This document shows, one piece after another, positions 1-12,388 of a stretch of DNA of 64,000 bases. The DNA is taken from the NCBI GenBank assembly GCA_039621445.1, contig CP154956.1:65240257-65304256 (forward strand). Direction: 5' to 3'. The DNA comes from Euglena gracilis. Its lineage: Eukaryota > Euglenida > Euglenophyceae > Euglenales. Position 1 is the stretch's first letter. Each line of letters opens with the position of its first letter. Made by a program: the position numbers and the translations under genes. The notes beneath the pieces are model-generated. The model saw only the letters and a program-made list of their open reading frames with translations. It did no database searches and was not told the origin of the DNA.

Positions 1-2689
<2,689 letters not shown>

Positions 2690-2697
<8 letters not shown>

Positions 2698-2913
2698 AGT
2701 GGGGGGGTTGTCTGTTCTTGTGCTTTCGCGCTGTGGAGAAGTTCAGAAAGGTTTATCTCCCCAAAACCATTTCACTCTTTCAACGATGGCAGCCCGAATC
2801 TCATCACTCCCCACGCTGCACACACATGTAGCTGTGGCAGGCCCCTTGGGGGCTGTTCACAACCACGATGGATGTGTTGGTGGCACCCCACTCCACAAAT
2901 GTCTCTGTGGTGC
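2690..2913. repeat. Segmental duplication, copy A
   Basis: This stretch is repeated with only a few differences at about 3160-3397, offset by about 484 bases. The copied block begins in the GTGC flank (shared GTGTCTGGGTGAGTGGG) and runs through the end of the minus-strand exon at 2804-2979. Differences are mostly transitions plus a few short indels, so the duplication is fairly recent. Confidence 0.85.
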
Positions 2914-2979
2914 CCTCGAGGTAAAAGTCGTTCATGTAACGCAGCTGTGTGGCATTAGGGTATGGAGGGGGCTCGCCCT
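2804..2979 (-). CDS. Terminal exon of a probable PC-esterase-like protein
   Basis: The exon follows an AG acceptor (minus-strand TTTGCAG, G at 2980), enters in phase 1 and ends with TGA at 2804-2806. It begins EGEPPPYPNATQLRYMNDFY and contains NTSIVVVNSPQGACHSYMC close to the stop. The hydrophobic strand IVVVNS followed by G and H recalls the late part of PC-esterase/TBL domains, where a strand ending in an N-S/T-G turn precedes a conserved His; that link is inference and rests mainly on the GDS-type exon at 8070-8263 upstream on the same strand. A GT within the last codons (TACAT|GTGTGTGC) could be an alternative donor, so this may not be the true terminus. The coding character is good because a near-copy of the last half at 3288-3390 keeps the frame. 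Confidence 0.5.
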
Positions 2980-3159
2980 CTGCAAACTCCGCAAAACAGG
3001 TGTGTATGCACGCGCGTGCGTGTGGCCACTCACCGGGGGTGGCTAACAGGGGTTTGCGCATGGACTCGGGGCTGGCCGGAAAGCTTCTGGACCCCCTGTG
3101 GGGTCCAGAAGCATTCCAGAAACTTCCCCCCGGAGGATGGGTCGTGCGTGCGTGCTTGC

Positions 3160-3397
3160 GGGTGTGTCTGGGTGAGTGGGGGTTGAATGGGTTGTTTGTT
3201 CTTGTGCCTTCGCGCTGTGAAGAAGTTCAGAAAGGCTTTTCTCCCCAAAACCATTTCACTCTTTCAATGATGGCAGCCCAAATCTCATCACTCCCCATGC
3301 TGCACACACATGTAGCTATGGCAGGCCCCTTGGGGGCTGTTCACCACCACCACGATGGATGTGTTGGTGGCACCCCACTCCACAAATGTCTCTGTGG
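3160..3397. repeat. Segmental duplication, copy B
   Basis: Second copy of the block at 2690-2913. It carries the last part of the exon (see the entry at 3288) but not the upstream part of it; to the right of about 3397 the similarity stops. Confidence 0.85.
3288..3390 (-). pseudogene. Duplicated 3' part of the terminal exon
   Basis: On the minus strand the peptide ETFVEWGATNTSIVVVVNS and then the tail CHSYMCVQHGE are followed by TGA at 3288-3290, exactly as in 2804-2979, with one extra GTG codon (four Val instead of three) and Arg to His near the end. The first half of the exon, including the acceptor, is missing, so this is either a partial pseudo-exon or an alternative last exon. Preservation of frame and stop argues for recent origin. 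Confidence 0.6.
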
Positions 3398-4390
3398 TGG
3401 GACTGGGATGGACCCCATTGGTTCCGTTATGGTATGAAAAATGCCAAAAGCCAGGTTGTTGGAACTAAAATATTCAGATAACCCTCCAAAACATTCTGGA
3501 CTTTTTGTTAAAAAAGTGTCGGCACATTGCGAAGATAATGTTCTCCTGGACCCAACTTTATTTCAAGCGGACCCGGGGTCTGCAGCCCGGCTGGGAGCTG
3601 GCTGGAAGAAAGTTGCGAATTGCCTTCAGGGCTGAGGGGGACACAGCATGGGCCTCAGAAAAAAAAAACGATATTCACCTCCTCAGGAGAATTTTTTTCA
3701 TTGTGCAACATTATTATGCGACAGTGTATGTTATGCAACACGGCACATGTTTTGGGGAATCATTTACACATTGTCACCAAAAAAAACAGAAAAACATAAA
3801 ACATCAAAACAAAATCAAAATAGCAAAAAATAATCGGCAAGAAAATGAATGTTAAAAAAAATTGATTTCACCAAGACATGTGTTTCAATTAAATTTTTGG
3901 GACGACATGCTGATTCTGAACACATCCATTTTCTGGATAAAAATACAAATCTTCTCCAGGCGGGTTCCCCTCCAGCTTTAGAAAACCTCTTCAACTAAGC
4001 CCCCCCCAATACAACCCCCAAATACAACCCCCCCAACATAAAACTCCCCTGAGGACTTTGAATTGGCGACCAAATATAACCCACCCATCTGTGGACCAAA
4101 TGCAAGATCGAAAAAAACCATGCAGGACCCGGGAACATCCCGAAAACACAAAGGGACAGCCATTGGGTTGCAACAGATGGTAAGATTAGGGAGGGGGAAG
4201 AGGGAAAGGGAAATGGGGAAGGTTACAGAAACCCAAATTACAAAAGGGGGAGAATGCCTTTCCCGCGCCAAAGTTAGCGACAGGAGGCTTCCCGGTGTCA
4301 CGGTGCCGTTGACGAGGTGGCAATGCTTGGCCCCAAAGGCACACGCTGGAGAGGCAACGCCGTGTTCAATTATCCGCAATGGAACACATT
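3398..4390. other. No gene recognised
   Basis: Mixed-composition sequence with A-rich runs around 3780-3860. A short stretch near 3575-3625 (acccggggtct then GGCTGGGAGCTGGCTGGAAG) belongs to the dispersed GCTGGCTGGAAAAAG repeat family. No exon or RNA gene can be supported. Confidence 0.5.
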
Positions 4391-4395
4391 TTTTG

Positions 4396-4795
4396 TTAAA
4401 CACACACACGCCCACACACACACACACACCCACACCCACACCCACACACTCACACTCACACTCACACTCACACTCACACTCACACTCACACTCACACTCA
4501 CACTCACACTCACACTCGCACTCGCACTCGCACTCGCACTCGCACTCGCACTCGCACTCGCACTCGCACTCGCACTCGCACTCGCACTCGCACTCGCACT
4601 CGCACTCGCACTCGCACTCGCACTCGCACTCACAGTCGCACTCGCACTCACAGTCGCACTCGCACTCGCACTCGCACTCGCACTCACACTCGCACTCACA
4701 CGCACACGCACACGCACACGCACCCGCACCCGCACCCGCACACGCACACGCACACGCACACGCACACGCACACTCACAAACCCACACACACACAC
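4396..4795. repeat. Hexanucleotide array CACACT / CACTCG / CACACG
   Basis: A CA-rich array in ordered blocks: CACACC, then CACACT (about 4447-4515), then CACTCG (about 4515-4690) with a few CACAGT interruptions, then CACACG and CACCCG (about 4700-4772), then CACACA. The block order suggests successive homogenised variants of a 6-base unit. The His-Ser or Glu-Cys translations in several frames are by-products. Confidence 0.95.
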
Positions 4796-4869
4796 ATGCA
4801 CGTGCAGAGAGAGAGAGAGATGCACGTCCAACCGATTTGCACATTCACACAAGTTCAAGAATGAAAACA

Positions 4870-7070
4870 CTCATATGTGACAAACAATATGTCTTTCCAC
4901 AGCATGGGGTGCTAAAAAAAAGGACAAAAAAGGAAAGAAAAGCTTATATGCATGTGCATTTCTTAGGCGGCGCATCTCACACTTTTGTCGATGTGTGCAA
5001 ATGCGCACATCGACATATTCGTTTTTACAAAACGGCAAGATGCGACCCCAAAAACCCAAAAATGTGAGCAGGATGTGATGAGGTGCCCCAGGACGCGGAC
5101 ATGAAAGCAGGGTCTTTGGCAAATAGGGTGCCTAAGAGCAGGTAGCACCGCATCATGTTATATACACAACACCCTGCAGATGTGTTTTGAACCCTGCAAT
5201 GGCTGTCTCATTAACTTGGAATGTTGACTGAACGATTTGGTGAGGTGTGCACAAGCCTGAAGCGATACCCTGAAACTTGGCTGTGTGGGAAATCGGTGGT
5301 TGGCGCAGGCAAATGCGCAAATGGACGGTGTGCGCAAATGCGCACACCCATTTGTGCAGTTGTGAAAAGGGCAATGTGTGCCAGCTCAAATTGATGTATT
5401 TGTAAGATTGTACAATCGGTTGGTTTTTGCAAATGCGAAAATATATATTTTTTGGCCGGTTTGCGCATCTGCGCATACCAACCACTTGTGCAATTGAACG
5501 CATGTACCATGTGGAGGGTGTGGCATCACTGCAATTTAGAAATCCTTAAATGCGAGGTATTTTGTAGGATTTAAACACAACAGAATGACCAGCCTGCGGG
5601 CCTGAATTTGGGCATCGGCAATTGAAGCTGTGAAATAACATTTCTTGGCCCCTGAAACATCAAAATAAACAACAGTATCGGGTTTTATCCTAAAAAAAAC
5701 TGAGATTACAAATGCCCTTCACCCCCAGTACTTTAGTCCGAAAATGAGGCACAGTGCATGGGTTGAAAATGGGTGTGTCTGCTGACTTGAAAATCCCTGT
5801 GTTCATGGGGCCATATGATGCAATACACTGACACACTTCATTTGACCTTCTCAGACATACTTTACAACACCACCAATTTGAGCACAAGACGTCCACAATC
5901 TGCCCTCCTCCTGTTTTGATCCTTCTCTTGTCTCAGAAGTCCCTGTTGCCAAGGCTTCAAAATGAAAAAGAATTTTGGTTGGTGTTCTCAATTGTGAAAA
6001 GCAACCATATTAATGGTTGATGTGCGCATTTGCCAAACATACCAGCAGCATTCAACAGAGGGGGTCCAGCACCAGAGGAAGGCAAGGGAAATAATATCAT
6101 AGTTGTTGTCACATTAATTTCCACCTCCAAACACATTGCCATTGAAGGCTCTTGGTTGGTTTAAAGTGGTGGGTGTGCGCAAATGCGCACATCGTCCATG
6201 TGCGCATTTGCACACACACACACCGACATCATTTATGCTGTTGTGTGGGTGCCACGGAGCCTTAAACATCAGTGGGGTATTGATGGACAACTTGCCACCG
6301 AATTTAACAGGAAACTGGCGGCAGTCCCCTGTGTTCTGTATCCCCCTCATCAACCCCCAGTGGCAGAATTCTCAAACAGCCCATTGTTTATGTGGCACGC
6401 GCACTTCCACTCCTTTCGTAGCCAACTTCAAAAACCCCACAAAACTTCAGAAAACAAGCAAAGGGGCGGACCTGCCACCCCACCTCCAGAGCACCACCTG
6501 CTGCTTGCAGTTGTCACACAGGGAATGGAGGGAGGCGGTACTGGGGTTTTGTCGGTGTTTTGGTACTCGAGTTTTGGTGTTTTGTCGGTGTTTTTTCACT
6601 TTGGGGGGATAGGTTTGGGGGTTTTCGTGTCATTCTGACCTCAAAAAAAAACAGCAAAAAAAACACATAACTCCCGGGAGAGCCGGTGTTAAAAAAAAAA
6701 AACAAGAAATCGCCCGTATTTTGTCCAATCCTGCTTCCTTTCGCTCTCACCCCTTGTAATGCCAGTGCTCAAATCGGTTTTTGGTCGGTTTGCGAAAATG
6801 CGCACACCGACCAAAAAAGCTTAAATGCGAGATGCGCCGCCTAAGCATTTGAGGTGGCCTCGGTGTTACAACACACCGAGACGGGAAACGAATGCGACAA
6901 ATGCAAAATGACGAAAACTTCAAACACAGAGAAAATCGGTTCCAATTCCGAAACAGTGTTTTGCAGACCACAGCATTATAAGGCACAATGCAACAAAAGC
7001 TGACAGAGTTAACGCACTTGACCATTGAGTTACGGGCTAATGTAAATGGCATATGCTCACACATCGTGAA
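4870..7070. other. No gene recognised; probably intronic
   Basis: Between the exon candidates at 2804-2979 and 7071-7192 the sequence is AT-leaning, with no exon I can defend. It holds the left group of TGCGCA palindromes and an A-run region at 6640-6720. Confidence 0.45.
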
Positions 7071-7192
7071 TCAGCAAAGCGGAAGGAGCACCGCGCTGCG
7101 AGGGGCGTCTGAACGCAGCCATGGAACCGCGTGCTGCCGGCCTGCTCCATCCCATTGGGCCTCCCGCAAGTTGCAGAGAACTATGGGGAGCT
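7071..7192 (-). CDS. Candidate exon of the PC-esterase-like gene
   Basis: On the minus strand an excellent acceptor (CACACTTTTCTTCGCAG, G at 7193) opens a frame reading LPIVLCNLREAQWDGAG and on to SAVLLPLC with TGA at 7071-7073; it needs one base from the previous exon. A GT (GCG|GTGCTCC) inside the last third could instead be a donor leading on towards 2979. It lies downstream of the GDS exon on the same strand. No family motif is visible in the exon itself, so assignment to that gene rests on strand, position and splice quality. Confidence 0.35.
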
Positions 7193-8069
7193 CTGCGAAG
7201 AAAAGTGTGCTGTGCGTGTGTGCATGCATATGATATACCCCACCCCTTCACAGCCGGCCCCAACTTGACTTGTACTGGGACGTGTTTAAAACGACCAATT
7301 TCCATTGGAAAGAATGGCAATCACAAATCACAAAATGTTGCCGAAATGCCCACTGAGGCCAAAAGTACGCCACACTCCAGAGGGGAGAGTCCACAGAAAT
7401 ACCTATGGCGAAAATAGGAGCGCTCCAGCCCAGCGACCCCTTAAACTGGGTACTATCAACCGCCACTCAGTTCGGCTCGGCAAAAAAAAAATACTAAACG
7501 ACCAGCGCAGAAGGTGTCGGAAAATTTTTGGCCGATTTCTTCCCGTGTTTGTGGTCAATTCTTCTTGCATCAACCACTCCCCCCCCCCGGGGGGGGGGGA
7601 ATGGCTGGCTGGCTGGTTTTCAAAAAAAAGGTTTTGGGAAGAGTGGAAATGGCCAATCCCTCCCCCTCCCCAGGGGTTGGTAAAAATTGTATGACTGGGG
7701 TTGGGCGAGCCTCCAAAGGGCTGACCACTGCTGGCTTTTCTCGGGAGGTGGGGAGTCATAGAAAAACCAAAATAGGGCATTCTAAGGGCTTCATTTTGAC
7801 GTTTTAAGCATTTTCTTTCATTTCGCTTCATTTTCGACATACCATTCCCCCCCTCCGATAGTGTCCCATACCCGGCTCAACCACAGGGCGGGCATGGGGC
7901 ACTATCAGAGGGGTCAATAAAATTCCTTCAGCCGGGTGGGAGTACAAACAGAAACCATCACAGTGATGTCGAACCATCAAGTGCCTTCATTTTTGAACAA
8001 GAAATTCTGCAATGGACAACAGAGTTTCCCACCAAATTGTGCCACAGAGAATCACATGTGGTCACCAAC

Positions 8070-8263
8070 CACTGGGGGGAATTGCCCGCCCCGATCGAAC
8101 CGATGGCGCCGATGGCGAGAGGGCGGGGCAGGGGCGGGCCCCCCGCCGGGGCAACAGGCACGCCACGGTCTGCCAGAACTGCCGCATGGCGGAGTCCCCG
8201 ACAAAGAGGAGAGTGCGGCAAGCGGCCCTCCTTGCGTGAGAGAGCAGGGCACGGTCCTCCCGA
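8070..8263 (-). CDS. PC-esterase (GDS-motif) exon
   Basis: From an AG acceptor (GAGTCAG, G at 8264) the frame reads EDRALLSHARRA and then TLLFVGDSAMRQFW followed by QTVACLLP. FVGDSxxRxxW...CLL is the signature of the PC-esterase family (PMR5/TBL, NXPE, CASD1), in which the Ser of GDS is the catalytic nucleophile of an acyl-transfer or acyl-hydrolysis reaction on glycans, usually in the Golgi lumen. The exon takes one base after the two left by the exon at 8635-8674, which completes a Ser codon, so the joint is in phase. The donor is uncertain: AGTG|GTTGGT near 8070 is used here; a GTTCGA donor inside the exon is possible. The Pro/Ala-rich tail after CLLP may be intronic. Confidence 0.65.
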
Positions 8264-8634
8264 CTGACTCCTCCAGTCCAACGTAACCCGTCATGGGCAG
8301 CCTGTTACGTGTATGGGGTACCCTGTACTTGCTGTCATTCCCCGTACTTCCTGTCATTGACTGCTGATGCAAGGCATTCTTCTTTGAGCCAAAAAAAAAT
8401 AGAGAAACAGCCAGAAAAAAAGGGGCAGATAAAATGTCAAAAAAATGTGAGGGAGCCATTGGAAAGGAAAGAACAGGGCGGGTGTGGTGTGGTGCGGTGT
8501 GTGCATAACACACTGCCTTGCAGACACCGCAAGCAAGTAGTGGGCGGCAAAACCCTTCAATGCAAACACAAAAACCGTGGCTGGGACAGGACTTACTGCG
8601 CAAGGACCAACAACAGAAACCTGCAAGCACACAC

Positions 8635-8674
8635 CTGGATTCAACGGACCCATTGCAAATCCCTCCTCCATAAA
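8635..8674 (-). CDS. 40-nt micro-exon, PC-esterase-like gene
   Basis: A very clean minus-strand exon: acceptor CCCTCTTTTCCAG (G at 8675), donor AATCCAG|GTGTGTG (8634-8633). In the phase set by both neighbours it reads YGGGICNGSVES, rich in Gly with one Cys. PC-esterase proteins of the TBL type carry a Cys/Gly-containing segment shortly before the GDS block, which would fit this position; that is inference. The phase continuity on both sides (2 nt in, 2 nt out) is the main support. Confidence 0.55.
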
Positions 8675-8942
8675 CTGGAAAAGAGGGCAATCTGGCAAAA
8701 AAAAAGTCAGTCTGCACTGATGGGTAAAGGGCTCGGCCCTTCTTTTCTTGAATTTTCGAATAGGGGAAAGCATCAGCATCTCATTAAATCAACCTTCAGA
8801 GGATTATGCACCACTGAGATTCTTGCAATTACATCGAGGATGCAAAAGGGAAATAACCCCTTAAACGCAGCACGCAGCACGGGTGCCTCACTTCTATCTT
8901 TCCATCCGCCCTGAATGATCCTGAGTGATGTGGCGCAGTTAC

Positions 8943-9038
8943 CTGTCGTTTTCCATCGGGGAGGGAGGCGGTGTGTGGCGCCCACAGGGGACGACGGACA
9001 GGGCCCCTTGGCACGCCCTTGGATGAGCTCCAAGAAGG
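8943..9038 (-). CDS. Exon upstream of the GDS block
   Basis: Acceptor CCTTCCGGCAG (G at 9039) and a strong donor ACGACAG|GTAACTGC (8942-8941). It encodes FLELIQGRAKGPCPSSPVG and ends HRLPPRWKTT, leaving one base that joins the micro-exon as a Val codon. No stop in frame. No diagnostic motif, but the basic, Pro-rich peptide fits the linker between a signal anchor and the esterase domain. Further 5' exons (signal anchor) were not found in 9.04-10.5 kb and may lie beyond. Confidence 0.45.
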
Positions 9039-10528
9039 CTGCCGGAAGGCCACTTCGAAACCAGCCACTCTCTCATTCAACCTCACTGAATTTTTGTTGC
9101 TGGGAACTCCTTCCGACTTGAGAGTGTGTGGTTGTGGGGGAAATGTGCTGTGGGTCGCAGGGCTTTTCACAAAAACGTGATTGGGACCCGAACATCCATC
9201 TGGGATTTTACATGAATTTTCCGCTATTTTTTGTAATTTTGGGGGGGGCGAATTTTTTCCTGGTTTCGCAGAAAAGCGATGGTGGTTGAACGGCTTCCAT
9301 GCAATAATGTCATTTTCTAAAGCAAATTGCATCTTCTCTGGCTTGGCTTGAGAAAGCCAAAAAAAAATGTGCAATTAAGTCACATTCAGCGTATGCAGAT
9401 CATTGTTATGAATGCAGTTCAAGGAAAACAGACACGCGCAACATGCAGAGTCACCACTATGCTCAGCCTCCTAAAGTCTCTGTTGCAAACAAGACAATCC
9501 TTGACCCATTTGTCGGAATGTTATGAATGGAACGGGAGCAACCAGACCAAAGTGCTATGCTCAGACTGGCATGGTTTTCGACAACCTTGATCATCCCTTA
9601 TCACTCATCCAAAAAATTTGAGAGAACATTGTTTGTTCTTTTCTTCTTTCCTTGAAGATGAAAATTTCCCTGCTGAATTGAACACACCATCATTTATGGA
9701 GAGCTTTGGCCAGAATTTCTATACACTGTGATTTTGATTGGAGAAGCTGTCTGGCCAAAATTTCCATACAAGGTAGACAAAATTATGGTGGGCAAAAATT
9801 ATAGTAAAGAAATGTAGAAAAGAATTATGGCAAAAAAATCTTTGGTAAAATTATGGTTTTGTAAAAAAAAAATTGGCAAAATTCGGTATTCAACCACTTA
9901 ACCCTTTTTTGCCAAGTATCGAGTAGTTTTGCCCATGCCTTTCATTGAGGAAATTCAACAAATTCTGGCCGTTTTTCCTCAAAAAAAAAGCCATCTAGTG
10001 TCAATATTTGCCAACATTTATGCAATTCGTCACTTTCGGGCATTTTCGACCATTCCCAGCCATTTCTTTTTGTCATTTTGGGCTGAGCCTACGGAAGAAG
10101 GTGTGGTTAGACAATCTGGTGTAAAATTACGGTGAAAAAAAATGGAAAAATCTGGGTACTTCACCAAATCCTTTCTACCGTAATTTTTGCCCACCCTGTA
10201 TGTGATTTTACAGATTTCACATGCCACATTTTTGTGAAAGCCCCTGCGGCAGGGGGGGGGGGATGCAACTTGGCCCCTCAAATTGTGGAAGTCAAAAAAA
10301 TGCAAAAAAAATGCAAAAAAAATGCAACTTGCATAAAACCCCTGAGAAAAGGCTAGAATACAACAGAGTTTTGCTGCTTAAAATCTGTAAACATGTGACA
10401 ATGCCGGTGTGCCTGTCAATGATTCACAAAGAAGACCTCCTGGAAGACAACGGCAAGCACTGAAGCTTTCAAAATCAACATGAATCGTTCAGTCTAAGCA
10501 AATCGTCCCTCCAGGTCACCATTGAACA
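9039..10528. other. No gene recognised
   Basis: AT-rich sequence with repeated phrases around 9720-9930 (AAAATTATGG, GCAAAAATT) and poly-G at 9241-9248 and 10250-10261. Nothing coding can be supported. Confidence 0.5.
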
Positions 10529-10936
10529 TCAATAAAGCGGCGGCACGTCGCGTTTCAGTGCATAACATGGAACGCAACTTGGTATCAACACACCCAGCAA
10601 CTTGAGCGAACGTGGCAGCACACCCTTCTGTCTTCTATAACACAACGTTTGGATTCCACACATGAAGAAGTGTGTGCTTTCAACGTCAGCAGAGGAGGTG
10701 GGAATGGTCAGCAAGAACTTGGCAACTTGGGCCAGGGCACCACTGTGCTTCGCCCAATACTGCATAAGAGAAACGGAATCTGAGGGGAACTTAGACGGCC
10801 GGGAATGCACTTTTCTTGTTGAGTCACAAAATTCTGACAGTTTTAGTGAAAATGCGCATCCGCGCATTTTGGACGCAGAGTGCGCAGGTGCGCATTCTGA
10901 AGGGTTGTGTGCCTCTTCCAGACTGGGGGTAAACAC
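10529..10936 (-). pseudogene. hAT transposase C-terminal fragment (type 1)
   Basis: The minus-strand frame holds a segment of about 60 residues with the layout of the hAT C-terminal dimerisation domain: SLMQYWAKHSGALAQVAKFL, then LLTIPTSSADVES, then a short spacer and RRQKGVLPRSLKLL. In hAT proteins this block (W..h...hP.Lh.hA..hLshPhTSA..ER.FS) closes the RNase H-like catalytic fold and mediates oligomerisation. Here the ER.FS part is replaced by ESTHFF, and no catalytic D..D..E region is visible upstream in any single minus frame, so this is a decayed relic. The N-terminal part of the open frame is built on TGCGCA palindromes and is probably not original coding sequence. Confidence 0.6.
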
Positions 10937-12388
10937 CGTAAAAATGAGCTGTTTGGATTTAAGAGGACCACAGGGACCACCCCCCAGTATTCTGCTTCAA
11001 CCAGGTATCATGCTGTTTACAGCTGTTTCACGACGACTGTGGTACAGTGCGTGGATGGACACACACTCGGCACACTCCACACGACATGCGGAACATGGGC
11101 GACACAGGACAACCTGGACCTGGGTGTGACACCTTGTGTTCACCGGTGCGTGCTGATGGCTTCCGGGGGCAGGGCCTGGCGAACCCGGGGTGAGCATGGG
11201 AGGGAACACCTTGCAGCCACAGAGACACAGCCCTCCCAAGGTCAAAATAACGGGGGTGTCACTGAGCATCAGGGCCGAAGAATGCGCACCTGCGCATTTT
11301 TTGGAAACCCAAAAGAATGCGCAGGTGCGCATTTTTTGGAATGGGCACAGGCTGTGGGAAGCGGGAATGCGCACACGCGCATTGATGTTGAAGGACGCAC
11401 TGGGTATGGCCTGTTGTTTGCCTGCCTTGAATGCGAGCTGTGCACCGCTGTGATGTGGTTTTGGGCTTGCAGAACAAGGGTATGTGAGGGGGAGATGAAC
11501 CAACAGAATCACCCTGGGCAACCATGTCGCGGTACCAGACCACACCCTGAAACACCACGCCTGCAGCAGCATGGAAAACCCTGGGCTCGGCGATGGCAGG
11601 TGTCAAGGCACGAATTGATGTCCTTCAGTGACGGGGGAACTAACCCCCTGCAGCGCAAGTCACCAAACAAATCAGAATGCGCACCTGCGCATTCCACTTC
11701 ACCCGCTGCATCCAGTGCCCAGCTGAGTCACACTGCTCTAATGAACGTGTGGAGCACGTCACAACGCACATGCAACCGTCCCCCACCCAGCGGAGGTGAT
11801 GGGCTGGTTGCTGCCAGCGTTGTCCGACCCCACGCCCCAGAGCGTGCATGGCAGCACACAGCCAATTGGCTCCCTGAACAACCTTACGTTGGGCTGCAGT
11901 GCACGGTGCCAGGAGCACTGTGCCCCACAATTAGGGTCAACGCAGGGAGTTGTGTCTGGTTCCACACACAGTGCTCACGGGGTTGGCACCTCGAGAGCGA
12001 AACACGCCTGGCACCACCTTCGGCATCATTCCCAAAAACGGTCTGTAAACACAGAATTAATTCACAATCCAAATGGACTCAAAGAAGCGAACACCACTGG
12101 TCAGTCCTTGCCCCAAATTTTCTCCAGGCCCTTGAGATCGTGAGACAGGCACAAGCACATCACAACAAAAACTTGCCGATAACCCAGGAATGTTTTCCGT
12201 TCTGCTTTTTCTGTGTATTACACTGTCGTACGAAGGGAAAACGGATGCGAAAGGGACTTCAGTGCCTGAGGAAATTCCTCAGTGACGGGCACCCTAATTC
12301 CCAAATGCGGTCAGCAGTCTTTCATGGCATGAGTGAAAAGACGGTGAATGCGCACATGCGCAAAAAATCGTCCTGTGCCTTTCTTTGA
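10907..12388 (+). CDS. Long unassigned open frame (493 codons)
   Basis: An ATG-started frame stays open for 493 codons in sequence of moderate GC content, which is long for chance here. The product is rich in His, Cys, Gln, Thr and Arg and shows no domain or motif I recognise. Six TGCGCA palindromes lie inside it and are translated as fragments such as MRTCAF, which argues against a conserved protein. Competing minus-strand open stretches (10997-11572, 11259-11606, 11640-11930, 12311-12859) also look protein-like in places, so the strand of any real coding is unresolved. It may be a read-through of exons and introns from one or the other strand. Confidence 0.2.
   Translation: MCLFQTGGKHRKNELFGFKRTTGTTPQYSASTRYHAVYSCFTTTVVQCVDGHTLGTLHTTCGTWATQDNLDLGVTPCVHRCVLMASGGRAWRTRGEHGREHLAATETQPSQGQNNGGVTEHQGRRMRTCAFFGNPKECAGAHFLEWAQAVGSGNAHTRIDVEGRTGYGLLFACLECELCTAVMWFWACRTRVCEGEMNQQNHPGQPCRGTRPHPETPRLQQHGKPWARRWQVSRHELMSFSDGGTNPLQRKSPNKSECAPAHSTSPAASSAQLSHTALMNVWSTSQRTCNRPPPSGGDGLVAASVVRPHAPERAWQHTANWLPEQPYVGLQCTVPGALCPTIRVNAGSCVWFHTQCSRGWHLESETRLAPPSASFPKTVCKHRINSQSKWTQRSEHHWSVLAPNFLQALEIVRQAQAHHNKNLPITQECFPFCFFCVLHCRTKGKRMRKGLQCLRKFLSDGHPNSQMRSAVFHGMSEKTVNAHMRKKSSCAFL

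Noticed and set aside
4324-4400. Possible RNA gene near the hexamer array
   Set aside because: No A/B boxes or stable fold could be seen.
4063-5067. 334-codon plus frame with a His-Ser repeat domain
   Set aside because: The repeat domain is the hexanucleotide array; all frames are open there and the flanks have no coding signs.
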